From Centroberyx gerrardi (lineage: Eukaryota > Chordata > Actinopteri > Beryciformes > Berycidae), in the NCBI RefSeq assembly GCF_048128805.1, contig NC_136005.1, positions 15,495,760 to 15,559,759 on the forward strand: a DNA stretch of 64,000 nucleotides. The letters are read 5' to 3'. The notes beneath the pieces were generated by a model that was not told the DNA's origin, did not search any database, and worked only from the letters and a program-made list of their open reading frames with translations. The position numbers and the translations under genes were made by a program. Positions 1 through 11,151 of the stretch are shown here, piece after piece (within the stretch, counting starts at the first letter, position 1; every line of letters begins with the position of its first letter).

Positions 1-972
1 TGCATTTAATTTGACTTGAAATATCCTAGAAATGCCATGCGGCTTAGCTAGACTTAGGCTTGTGACGTGTCCCATTGTGAAGGAGTTTCTCCCTCTGCAG
101 GCCCGAGAGAATGGTAATCGCCTTGCTAACGTCTGTGTGCCATTAAAATAGCATAGCATATTTTAGCATTAGACTAGTCAGCTCTAAGCCCAGATTGTTT
201 ATGATTCGTCAGAGAAGCTAAGCCTTGCATGATCATCACTAAGCTGGTGGGATGTCCTTTGAGTTTTGGCATTTTTTTTGTTGCTACTGTTGTTTGTGTC
301 CCTCGAATGTACAGGCCTTTATACATACTTGGCCTAACAGTAAATATTAGGGAGAAACAATCTGTGTAGGCTTTTGGTTGGTCTTTCCACAAACACTGCA
401 GGTATTTCAGTTTGAAGCCTTGGTTTGAACAGACATCTTTTTCCAATGAAAGAATGTCCGACCCAAAAAATATCTGTATGCAGTCTGGTAATTTGTGTGG
501 CCATCAACAGAAAACTTTGTTGTTAATCTCCCAGAGCCCTGGAGCTCGGCTCACATCTGTCTCCAGGTGGTTCTAGATGAGTCCTTAGAGGAGCTGAGGG
601 CTTCCAGACATGACTGTGGTCCTTACAGGAAACCAAGAGAAACCAGGCAGCGTTATCTCCCCCGTCTCTATTGTCTCTCTCTATTAAACAGGGTCACCCC
701 CTCTGTCTATCTTTATCTCCTATAAAAGACAGTATGCTGTGTAAAAGGCGGATGTGAACAATAATGCTTTCATCTCTATAGTTTTTCCTGGTCCCCAGTT
801 GCTGCATTTAACTGTCTTTCACTTCCATATGCAAAATCACAGCACTTCTTCTCTTTCGTTGTATGCTTCACCAGACATTTGCTTTCTGTCTGGTTCCTCT
901 TGGTCTTAGTCTCTCCTTCATACGGTCTCCCTTCCTCAAAGCTGGTGCTACTTTATACATCCCCTTTGCCTC

Positions 973-982
<10 letters not shown>

Positions 983-1022
<40 letters not shown>
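983..1022. repeat. (TG)20 microsatellite
   Basis: Uninterrupted TG run of about 40 bp, preceded by an imperfect 'tgtgtgtata' segment. Alternating purine-pyrimidine DNA of this length can adopt Z-form. Confidence 0.95.
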
Positions 1023-1025
<3 letters not shown>

Positions 1026-2244
1026 AGGCTGTGTACACTGGTTAGGATGCAAGGGGAGCGCTGCCAAAAGCAGCAGCTCTGACACATGAAAACACAACCA
1101 AAAATGTTGAGATCCCAGCCAATATTGTTCCAGCGTTATCCCACTTTCATATCACTAATGTTCATTGTTTTGCCATCATGTTATTTTTCATTTAGTTGGG
1201 AACTGTTTGGTTGAGCTACTGGACAAGGATCAGAGTGAGTGTGGGTGTATCTGTAGAGCGGTTTAAACTCCTCTAAAACATATTAAATTTACCACACTAA
1301 CTACTTCACGATGACAGTTAAATTACATTTTAAATTACATTTCATCTGCCCCAAAAATAACATATTAAGCTACAAATACAACAAATTAGTTAAACTACAG
1401 TAAAATTACATGGAAAATGAACAAATAGATTCTAGCATTATTTTTTTCTGACCTTATGCAAATTGCTGCATTTTCTGCTGCTCTTTTGTCATGATCTCCT
1501 GAAAGCTTGTTCTACAGGTCTTTAAACTTTCTCTTCTAACTACATACATCTTCATATATTATATGGGTATTACATTATAGATCATGTGAATTCAAGAGAA
1601 ACCTGAGCTGAGCTAATTCCTTCTTTTTCTTAGCATCTTGTCATAATATACAGGTAGGAGGTTTGGTCGGGACAGAGCAGAGATAGCTTCAACTTCAGTT
1701 GAAAACTGCTGACACTGACTGAGTGAATAGGTTCTGTGTGTCTGTGATAACAGATCACCCATCTCTACTTACAATTTTCTCATCGCAAAGCATTTGACAC
1801 TGCCAAAGGCGACATACCTGCCTTGACATCACTGACAGAAGTGCAGCACGGTTCAAAGTTGCAGCCCATATATAGAGAGCAGTGCAGCAACGATTTTCTG
1901 CCCCTAGAAGCGGATGCAGGACGTAATTCGAAAAATGTCAAAATTAACTACAGGATTAATGCTATTCACTATATGGAAGCCATATAACCATGTTTACAGC
2001 TAAAACAACTGATTTAGTGCTGATTCGCTTAAAAGTAGTTAGCCACTGAAAAAATATGAATTTTAATTCAGTCAAAACTGCAACTAAACTACTTCAAAAT
2101 GCAGCTAAACTACAACTGAACTATACATAGTTCCACTTCTCATCACTGGATCAGCATATTAACATTAGTACCTGTCAGACCCATGGATTAGGTAACGAAA
2201 GGCAGACCAAAATGATGATTCAGACCCAAATTTACCTCCTACAG

Positions 2245-2271
2245 CGAGGATCACCAGTGTGTCTGGAAAAG
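2245..2271 (+). other. Candidate 27-nt microexon (speculative)
   Basis: A 27-base block lies between a good acceptor ('tttacctcctacag', ending at 2244) and a strong donor ('AAAAG|gtaagac', starting at 2272). Its length is a multiple of three and the first frame is open, reading RGSPVCLEK. That is the form of a phase-neutral vertebrate microexon. No neighbouring coding exon was recognised, so it may be a chance pairing of splice-like sites. Confidence 0.15.
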
Positions 2272-2746
2272 GTAAGACATCACTCTGTTGTGCAGAGTCG
2301 ACCAGATATAGTGCACATCTGCTGCCAACTGTCATCCTTAATATCTGTTGAGAATCTCAGCTGTATATATCAGTGTTTGACACAATTTGTTGATGAGTTC
2401 AATTTAGCAACAGCTCCTGTGTATTTGAAAAATGACCCGTGGCGTTATGTGGATGGCGGCTCCAAAGACAAACTGCCCGTACAAGGACTTCAAACAGACA
2501 ACGAAAAACAGTCACAAACACTCCTTCCCCAGCTTGGTTTTCTAGTATTTATTAGCTCCTAAGTGACAACTCCAGGCTAATGTGCGGCAGGGATTTGTCT
2601 TTCGAAGACGTGGCCTACTTACGCCAAGAACACAAAAGACTAAATCTGTTCTTTCAACGGAGCCCTCTGTGCTTCTCATCACAGACAGACAAGACTCCAG
2701 CGCCGGTGCCAGCCCGCTAACGTGTGTGTGTAACGTTCGTGTCCAC

Positions 2747-2750
<4 letters not shown>

Positions 2751-2784
<34 letters not shown>
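2751..2784. repeat. (GT)17 microsatellite
   Basis: Perfect GT run, with shorter TG runs just upstream at about 2723-2731. Confidence 0.93.
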
Positions 2785-2785
<1 letters not shown>

Positions 2786-3118
2786 AGCATGCGTGCATTT
2801 TTGGATATGGGACGGACATTTTGAGGTGAGGGGGGTTATTGAGTTCGGAGGAGTAGAATGGTTCGGTGAAAAGAGAGATGAAGCAGATGCCATTTCTCAG
2901 TTAGAGCAACGTTAACTCTGGGCTGTGCCAAGAGGCAGGAGTTGGCACGGGACTACCAAGTGTGTGTGTGTGTTGGGGGGAAGGGGAGGGGGGGTGGGTT
3001 CGTCTCAGTGTGAGAGAGCCCTGCCTTCTCTGTGCCCTTATAAAGAGGGGAGCAGGATATACTGTCCTCACACTGAAATGCCATATTAAACAAACACCAA
3101 GCGGTGGGTGGTGAGACA

Positions 3119-3126
3119 GTGTGTGT

Positions 3127-3169
<43 letters not shown>
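3119..3169. repeat. (GT)n microsatellite with one CT interruption
   Basis: A GT run of about 50 bp, broken once near 3131. Shorter TG runs flank it at about 2960-2971 and 3180-3240. Confidence 0.93.
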
Positions 3170-3170
<1 letters not shown>

Positions 3171-3958
3171 ATGCTTTTGTGTGTGCTGGCTTGCATGTGT
3201 GCAAAGGGACGGGAGATGGTGTGTTTTCGCATGTGTGTGTCTTTCTCTGTGTGAGGCCTTTAAGGCTTTCGGAGCTGGAACACCACAGAACTCTACATAT
3301 AAAAATAGACTGTATATACTTTCATGTGCGCTCTCTATACGCTCTGTATAGATAGTCAAATGATTCAAGCTCAATTAACTGACTTCTGTATGCAGAGAGG
3401 AGGACAGTCTACAGTATCTTGAATGTACTGAGTGTAGCAGCCTACTAACTTGAAGGAATAGGAGTAGCTGTGGAAGAATAACATAAGAAATCAGCATCAT
3501 TCTTGCCATTTTTTTGTGGTTTTAGTTTAATAGCGTTATATATTATTCCTCAGACAGGTAGGCTATTATAGAGGGTACCGAAAACTAGTTTTAATCCAAG
3601 AAAAACAGTCACAAGTAAGATGTAGTATGCTCAGTCTGCCCATCTATCTTTAGCTCCCAGCGCAGTTTGATGTAGATCAATGTTTGAAACAGCTCAAGAT
3701 AAAATTGACCTTTGCAGAAGGTAAACAGCCGGTGTGCTGCTCCTTTTCCTCTTTCTTTTCCTCTTTCCTCCTTCACTCTCCTTCCTTTTCCTCCTTCCTT
3801 TCCTCTTTCCTCCTTTCCTCCCTCACTCCCCTCCTTCTCTCCTCCGCTCTCTCTTAAGGTCACGGTTCAATAGGGCAGCATGTGTGTGGCTCACTCCATC
3901 AGCTCCAAGCAGCTGGCCCAGGTTGACCCCGGTGGTATGGTCCACTCACTCCAACAGC

Positions 3959-3960
<2 letters not shown>

Positions 3961-3992
<32 letters not shown>
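3961..3992. repeat. (CA)16 microsatellite
   Basis: Perfect CA run. With the next two runs it forms a cluster of three CA/TG tracts within 270 bp, in opposite orientations. Confidence 0.93.
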
Positions 3993-3994
<2 letters not shown>

Positions 3995-4060
3995 TGCACA
4001 CTCAGCAACAACAATTTTAGACACACTTGAAGACACATACACACACAGACGCATGCATGG

Positions 4061-4061
<1 letters not shown>

Positions 4062-4090
<29 letters not shown>
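4062..4090. repeat. (CA)n microsatellite
   Basis: Perfect CA run of about 29 bp, second of the 3.96-4.23 kb cluster. Confidence 0.92.
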
Positions 4091-4095
<5 letters not shown>

Positions 4096-4183
4096 CACGC
4101 ACACACATTAAAATGTTTGTTATGTCTATCTGAATGGTATTGTTTTGTGAACAGACCTCATGCAGAGTGTCTGATACACTTCC

Positions 4184-4185
<2 letters not shown>

Positions 4186-4227
<42 letters not shown>
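4186..4227. repeat. (TG)21 microsatellite
   Basis: Perfect TG run, inverted relative to the CA tracts at 3961 and 4062. The three could pair as long imperfect hairpins. Confidence 0.93.
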
Positions 4228-4229
<2 letters not shown>

Positions 4230-5781
4230 CCATGTAGCTGCTCTGTTTTTGTCTGCTGACATATTGTAGACGAAGAAGTCGTGGACACTAAATTATTGGG
4301 TGGAGGAGAAGTAGAGACTTCTTAAAAGAGGCTGGAAACAGATGATGAACACTGAGGCTGAGGGTCAGCAGGGCATCGGACTCTCTTCTCTTCTCTATTC
4401 CACAACATTCTGTTTTCGTCGACTCTCCTGCCCTGTCTGTTTTCAGCCTAACATGAGGTTGTTGCATGGTTACAGCAACGTGGCTCTGATTAATTTCATG
4501 AGCACTTTTGGCCTTTGAGGCAGCAGTTGAAACCGGTAGGGACCGCCGTTTCTTTGGGATCCGTCCACATTTTAACCCCCTGGACTCGTTAGGCTTGGAA
4601 CCAGAGAAGCGAGAGAGTGTTTGCGAGCCTTCGGGCACTTTGGCATCGCAGGGCAACTTTAAAGGCCCAACAGAGAAGCACCTAGATCCGTGTTTCTCTG
4701 GTTACAATAGTACACTCCATGTACAAACACCCACCTACACAAACAGACAGATTCGCTCCCCTCCTGTTCCTAAGTGTCTCTCAGACTACACTACGCCTGG
4801 CGGGGGACCGGTTTCATTCGTTCCACCGGGGGGTGATGGGCGAAGGTGGCAAAGGCGTGCCAAGAGGGAATGAAAAAGAAAATTGATCGCTCTTACAATG
4901 TAGGCTAATTCCCACCATTTGCCTGCCATCGCTCCTTTTATCTTTGAATGAAGTTTGGTGCAGTTCTAGTCAGAATGGGAGTGTTGAGTGAGCCATGAAC
5001 TTTACGAGAGACCTGTAAGTGTTTGTGACTAACAATTCAAAGAAGAGAAATGGTCCACAAATCAGAATCTAGGCTTACTTCATTCCAAATACCTGTTTCT
5101 GTAGATTTCCTTTCCTTCCTTCCATTTATTTTTCAATGCAAAACACAATTGTCTTGTATTGCATTTTAGCACTAAAGCCTTTGTCAGTGCGCAAGCAACA
5201 TTTTACCAAGTCGTTCTCTGGCGATGGTACAGTTGTTCTCTGTGACTGGAGCCAGAGGAGAATCTGCACTTTATTCTCACAAAGAGACAAAGGCAAGAGA
5301 CACAGAGAGAGAGAAATAGAGAGGGAGAGACAGAGTGGGGGCGGGGTCTAAAGTTGAGATTGTGTTGTGTGTGCATATGTTTGTGTGTATGTGGTGTGTA
5401 TGCATGTGTGCGTGCGTGTGTGTGTGTGTGTGTGTGTGCGCATGTAGGGCTTTTTGCAGATGTAGGGCTGGCAGTGTGCCAGCAGCAGGGATCTCTGGGA
5501 GCAAACCCAGGCATGATGTCATTACCAGCCAGACCAAGGAGCCGCAGTAATCTGTGACATTGCGTCTTCGTAGGAGCCAAGCACCCAGTGTGTGTGTATT
5601 TGTGTCTGTGTTAACAATATTATTTAAGTGTGTGTGTGTCTGTGTGTGTGGTACAGTACATGGTTACTGTCAGGTTTCTGTGTCTGGTGGGTATCAATCA
5701 CACTCTCATGCCAGAGAGATCCAGCTTCATGCTCTCCTCCCTCTGGTCATCAAATGATGACCGTTAGAGCTTCAATCCATT

Positions 5782-5824
5782 TGTGTGTGTGTGTGTGTGT
5801 GTGTGCGTGTGTGTGTGTGTGTGT
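5782..5824. repeat. (TG)n microsatellite with one GCGT interruption
   Basis: TG run of about 43 bp. Further short TG runs lie at 5390-5440 and 5625-5650. Confidence 0.92.
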
Positions 5825-5898
5825 AGGGATGTTGTGTATTTGCACATATATGTGTCTTTTTATGTGGCCTATAATGGTTGGGCCACAGGAATAACGCA

Positions 5899-5903
<5 letters not shown>

Positions 5904-5947
<44 letters not shown>
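5904..5947. repeat. (TC)22 microsatellite
   Basis: Perfect TC run 80 bp after the TG run at 5782. It is a homopurine-homopyrimidine mirror repeat that could form a triplex. Confidence 0.93.
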
Positions 5948-5951
<4 letters not shown>

Positions 5952-6156
5952 TGGAGGCGAAATATGAGACTGTCTTGCTGTTTTCTGTTTTCTATTTCAG
6001 GTTTATGAGTTTAGACGGACAGACAGACAGACAGAAAGCCAGACGTCTGACAGGATGACATTTCTCAGTGGCCACTTGAGTTTACAGCTGATGTGATTAG
6101 AAAGGAGCTGGATGGGAGAGGAAAGGTTATACTAGAGATGAATGCAGCGAAAGGGA

Positions 6157-6158
<2 letters not shown>

Positions 6159-6201
<43 letters not shown>
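6159..6201. repeat. (GT)21 microsatellite
   Basis: Perfect GT run. Confidence 0.93.
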
Positions 6202-6203
<2 letters not shown>

Positions 6204-7161
6204 GCCATCTAATCCAATTGGTCTTTTTATAGAATGGAAACAACTAAATGCCCCTTACCACCTCGATTTTCCCTTTTCTCACACACTTCAGACTGCCTTC
6301 TCTCTGAGATGTATGGGGCCCGTCTGATGCTTTCCATGTTATATTTGTTTATGCTCGGCTAGTGTGGGGGAGAGAGGGAGAGAGAGGGGGGAGATAGGGA
6401 GGGAGGCGGAGAGCCAGAGAGAGAGGAATCATTGAAGTGCTGGCCAGTGTTTATGTTTGTGTCTGGGTTTCCCTCTCTCTCTTTTTTCCCCTCATACACC
6501 CACAACAGCGAGCAGCTTCATTTTCTGTGCCCCCACCATTTCTCTCCCTCTATCTTCCCCCCTCTCTCTCCCTACCTGTCTCGTTTTCCCCCGCTCTCAC
6601 TGGAAGTAACTCTCTTCGTCAGCCCCAATTGAACCTGTCCGCCCTTCGCTTTCCCTCCATCCCTCCCCTCCGCCCCGCTCTCTCTATACACCTGCCAACC
6701 TCGCCGCCCACCCCCTGTTCTCCCAATGACCGCCTGTGTTTGTGCTGCAGTCTGGGTCTCGGCGTGTCCGTCTGGACGCTCCGAGGGAGGAAAACCCGTC
6801 AGGTGGAGCGCAGCTGGGAGGAGCTCCGAGGCTGGGAAGAAAGAGCGTCTGTGGTGCAGGCTTTAGGACTTTCCATCGGAGCGGCGAAATCCAGACGTCT
6901 GCGCAAGCTTTATCAGGAAGGAGGTCGCTCCAAACGCACATACTGTACAACACACACACACACACACATATAGAAATGCAATTTTGGCTGCGGCAGGAGT
7001 GTGTAAATTTGTCCCTCCAAATACGCTCGCAGTTGTGGAACTTTTAACGGCCTGGTTGACTCACGCTGTCGTTCTCTCTTTCCCTTTCTCTCTCTCTCGC
7101 TCTCTCTCCTGCTCTGTGCATGTTTCTGTGTGATTGTGACTAAATTGAATCCACACTACAG

Positions 7162-7208
7162 GTTTCGCATGTCAGCAGGCAGCTCTGTTTTCAGAAGATA
7201 GGTTTCAG
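7162..7208 (+). other. Candidate 47-nt exon (speculative)
   Basis: The block lies between an acceptor 'ccacactacag' (ending 7161) and a donor 'TTTCAG|gtaact' (from 7209). It is open in one frame. Nothing in it is recognisable as a protein family, and no adjoining exon was found. Confidence 0.12.
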
Positions 7209-9136
7209 GTAACTACCCTCTCCCCAGTCTCCGTCTCTCCCTACCCAAACACATTAGCGCTCGCACCGCTGCTGCAGGCCCACTCACCTCTGGAATATGA
7301 AGTTCACCCCACACCGCCTTCAACCCATTTCACCTCGTTTCCGAGGCACCCCGAGGTCACACCACTGAGACATACAACACCACCAGCCTGTCTGTCGCCA
7401 CACACATGCAGACATGCAAAACCTACCTCGCGCCCAACCATGCACACACACACTTACACACATTTATTGAGTATAAATAACAAGATTATTACCTGTATTA
7501 ACCAGTCACCTATTGATGAACAGCTACACATTCTGCTCTGCTACTACAACCACACCGCCTGTCCAAAACTTTTGCTGGATGTATGTGATTCGCTCTGAGC
7601 ACGTCCGCTTTACCGCAAACAATATAACAATAGCGCCTACCTTTGTCATTTCCAAAACAGTTCATTTGCCTGGCGGTATTCTTATCATTGCTCTAGTCAA
7701 GGCGTGCTAATGTCGTCAGCAGGTGCCCACACATCCAGTAAGCACAGAAGGTTGTTTTCCAGGAAGACAAACAAACAGTAAAAAAACACTGGTCATTTAC
7801 CAGAGGGCCACCAACCTTGTCAGTCCTGAGCCTTACAGTAAGTTAAAAGGGCAAATGTGTAATTGCAGTATGACTCCCACTATTGGAACTGCCCCTTCCA
7901 CCCCAGTGGCTTTGTTTACATAGTGATTTATTGGATCAAAAAAATCTTACTTCTGAAAATTATTTTCTAAACTGCTGGACAAGGAGTGACAGTATGACAG
8001 CTTTACATAAGTTTTACATGTTCTTTGACGCTCTAAGAGGTTTGTTTACATTGGTAATGTCTGCATATATTGGAGAAAAACAGACATGTATTTTGAGTTA
8101 TGACTGAGTTTTATATTGCCTAAGAAACTTGTAAAATTAATGTTCCTTCTATTAGTCATCCTCCTCAAGAACATATATTGATGTATACAAAATTGAAACG
8201 GCCAAATAATTCCCTTCTTGTGTCGTTAAATACTGATACACCAGCCAGACATTCGTTATTCAAAAGTTTTCATGCTGCTGTACATACACAGAGTGGTTCA
8301 ATTTACTGGATTATTTGAAATTACAGGAATCTTTTTTCTGAGCAGAATTGTTTTAAAAAATTTCCCACCACACCTTCTGGCTCTTTCTCACTTGGGATTT
8401 TTGCTGTAGTTTTACTATTGAGAAAGTGAAAAGGTGTGGAGAAGCGTATGACCTTTGAATTTGCACTTTCTGTCCACCTCTGCACCAGCTGCAGAGGCCT
8501 GAATCTCTTCTCTGCATGTGCAACTAACACTCACCTTGTGCGCTCGTCTGTGTCCCCTCTGCCTCACAACGCCTGTTCTGATCAGTCTGAGAGGGATTCC
8601 CAGCTAGTTCACGGTTAGTTTGCCCCCCTTAGTCGCTCTCACCCCCACCCCCCCAACCCCTGTGGTTTTTTTCCGCCTACGTGCTGGTTGGAGTGTGAAT
8701 GCACATGAGTCAGTTAAGCGCCGTGGCAGAGAGACATGCTGCGGTTAGTTGATCTTTATGGCCTCCACAATGAGAATCCATATGTAAGAGACCCCCATGA
8801 TGCCTTAACCACATAGGGACACATTAATACGAATGCGTGCACAGGCTCTCGTTTATCCAGAAGTGAAACCTAATGAAATGGCAGCTACACAACAGTTTAG
8901 GTTGTTTAGAAATGTCATAAAAGTACAATATCACTGTGAAATATTTGATGTATTTCCACACAAAGCATATCACTGATAGTCTAACTATATAGCTATACAT
9001 GTTTATTAGATTAAGATATAATAATGACATCATTCCAAAATGGGGCCTACAGTAGGAAAAGTCTTTTCACTTATGCAATAGCCAAATTAATTATTTCATC
9101 ATTATTTAAACGGGTGTGAATATTTATCCTCTACAG

Positions 9137-9390
9137 CAGTGGTTCTCAATGTGGGGTCCGGGGACCACCAGGTGTCCAGGAGGGGGGTTCCAGGGGATCC
9201 CCAGCAAATTGATGAATTGTTAAACTTCACCATTATTTCATTTACAAGAAGTTAACACAATTAGAGAATGTAGAAAAATGATTGTTTTGGTCATAGTTTT
9301 ACTGTTGTCTAAAAATATCCAATGGGGGTCCATGGCCCTAATGTGGAATAAATTAGGGGTCCTTGATATGAAAAAGGTTGAGAATCACTG
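9137..9390. mobile_element. Non-autonomous hAT (Charlie-type) element
   Basis: A 254-bp element with terminal inverted repeats: 'cagtggttctcaa' on the left and 'ttgagaatcactg' on the right. It is flanked by identical 8-bp target duplications, CTCTACAG at 9129-9136 and 9391-9398. An 8-bp duplication and a CAGTGGTTCTCAA terminus are hallmarks of the hAT-Charlie (MER5-like) group. There is no transposase reading frame, so it was mobilised in trans. The exact target duplication suggests a fairly young insertion. Confidence 0.92.
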
Positions 9391-9978
9391 CTCTACAGCA
9401 GTTAATAGTGTTACATCAGCATAATTTTCGAACTCTCCCTTCATTATTACTCGTATTCTTCTACAGCTATCTACTCGATGTGTGTATGAATAATTGAAAC
9501 CCATATAACCTTTATCAGAGCCCACAGTATTTGTTTAAATGTCATCTTGGAGCGGTGACCCCTATCTCAAAGACGTGACAGCTTTGAGGGGATCCCGTCA
9601 TGGAGATGCAGCCCAGCAAAGCATGACAGACACAGCAGAGCAACGCTAACATGGCGCCCACGCAGTGTGTGGGCGGACCGCTGCTTGTCACCGTTACCCT
9701 TCTCAGCTGTGGGGGGATTCTGAAACTGCAGGGGGAAAAAGGAAAGCCCTCGCTTTAAAGTGTGTGTAAGCATTGCCAGTTGATATTGAGTTGTGGTTAC
9801 AGGTATATACGGCACGTAGGGGCGGGTTGGAAGTTGGTGGTCTTTATCACGCCCCCACTGTTTCACTTTACTCCTCTAACTTGCAGGCGCTCTTTATCGC
9901 CCTCGTTGCTTCTCATACACTTTTTTCCAAGTGCAACTGCCATCAGATCAACTTTCTGATTATTGTGTCATCACAACA

Positions 9979-9995
9979 GGGGGTGGGGGGGGGGG
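9979..9995. repeat. G-rich run
   Basis: Seventeen bases, all G except one T (G5 T G11). It has G-quadruplex potential and is prone to slippage or assembly error. Confidence 0.85.
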
Positions 9996-10063
9996 TTGCA
10001 CTGTGGATCGGGCTGTGTCTGTCCGACCATCCATCAAAGGTGATATCTCAGGTATCTCAGACA

Positions 10064-10310
10064 TCACTGGTCTGATTTTCGCTAAATATAAATATAGACG
10101 GGATGATGCAGCTTTGCACTGTTTTCCAGCGTTTTAAAAAATTATACTGATTGGCCTAAAGGGGGCGCTATAATTAAACGTCAAATTTTTTTTTACTAAA
10201 ACGTGGTGTCACTGGTCCAATTTTGACCAAACTTGGAGGGAGGATGCATCTTGGCACTGTGTTCTGGGGTTAAAAATATACTGATTTGCCCAATGGACAC
10301 ACTATAAAAA
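10064..10310. repeat. Diverged 145-bp tandem repeat (about 1.7 copies)
   Basis: The segment starting 'tcactggtctgattttcgc' at about 10064 recurs about 145 bp later as 'tcactggtccaattttgac' (10209). In both copies it is followed in the same order by 'ggatgatgca' or 'ggatgcatct', 'ttgcactgtt' or 'ttggcactgtg', 'atactgatt(t)gcc' and a 'gcgctataat' or 'acactataaa' segment. I believe similar words are abundant in fish interspersed repeats; I cannot name the family. Confidence 0.7.
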
Positions 10311-11109
10311 AATTTGCCGCCTACACCATAAGTCGAACTGACACAAAACTTGCTACACATCAGCTTCCAGCTATCCTTACAAATTACATTCAGTGGCCTT
10401 TTAACTTGGATGGGGTGCCTGCATCATTCGTGGGGGACAACATGTTTAGTTGTTTAGTTGAGATTATGAGATACATAGAGAGGTAGCAATAAGTCTCACT
10501 TCTATTTTCCACAGCACTAATCTTTCCGGATAGATATTCCAATCAATCAAAATGAAAAGAGTGATTCCATTCTCACTTTCAGAGATTACAGTTGCCTCTC
10601 CAGGGTCAGAAATAGAGAGGAGCTTCATATGAATGACTCTGACACTTTCCATGAGCAGTCAGAGATCCAGGCTAGCGCACTGAGGCATGAGGCCTCGGAC
10701 ATGAGCCGGCGACATGGTGCCATACTGTAGCTAGCTGGGGCCATGGGGCCTTCGCACGGAGCTGTGAAGGTGCTGTTGTTCTCTGCGAGAGGGTGTCCTG
10801 GTTGTTAATTAGGTCAGCACAGCCCCCCTGGGAGGAGAGGGCAGAGGGGACACTGTAGAAACCCCTCAGCCCCGTCCCAGTCAGATGAAAAGAAAACAGT
10901 CCCAGTACAGGTTCCACATGTCAGGGCGAAGGGTGAAAATGTGTTTTAGATTTTCTTCCTTTCCTCTCCTCTCTGGTCCTGTTTGATTCGGAGCTGGAAG
11001 GAAATAACCTCCTTGGAGCTCTTATAACACCTCTCTCTCCCAACTTTTAGGTTTGTTTCTACAAAGTGTGCGTGTGTGTGTGCATGTGCGTGAGTGTGTG
11101 TAATAGTGT

Positions 11110-11111
<2 letters not shown>

Positions 11112-11150
<39 letters not shown>
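11112..11150. repeat. (TG)19 microsatellite
   Basis: Perfect TG run, preceded by imperfect TG repeats from about 11066. Confidence 0.93.

Positions 11151-11151
<1 letters not shown>

Larger units (their letters stand above)
1..9128. other. Gene-free stretch rich in microsatellites
   Basis: I see no gene I can support here. The longest open frames are translations of (TG)n or (CA)n tracts giving Cys-Val or His-Thr repeats. The stretch holds many dinucleotide runs, listed separately where long, and pyrimidine-rich tracts at about 3735-3850 and 6475-6600. A T/A-rich block at about 1260-2150, with recurring 'aactacttc' and 'taaactac' words, looks like a decayed interspersed repeat. A GC-richer patch at about 6725-6945 is open in one frame but matches nothing I know. 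Two exon-like blocks (2245-2271 and 7162-7208) are listed separately. It could be plain intergenic DNA or part of a long intron of a gene outside the window. Confidence 0.6.

Noticed and set aside
2901-3374. 157-codon minus-strand open frame
   Set aside because: It runs through (TG)n repeats and translates as His-Thr repeats with low-complexity flanks; no domain and no splice structure.
6437-6973. 178-codon plus-strand open frame
   Set aside because: The longest uninterrupted frame outside the named genes is pyrimidine-rich low complexity followed by a GC-rich patch; no recognisable family and an overlapping frame is equally open.
10672-10917. Minus-strand 81-codon frame in a GC-rich patch
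   Set aside because: Low similarity to anything known; codon pattern not distinctive.
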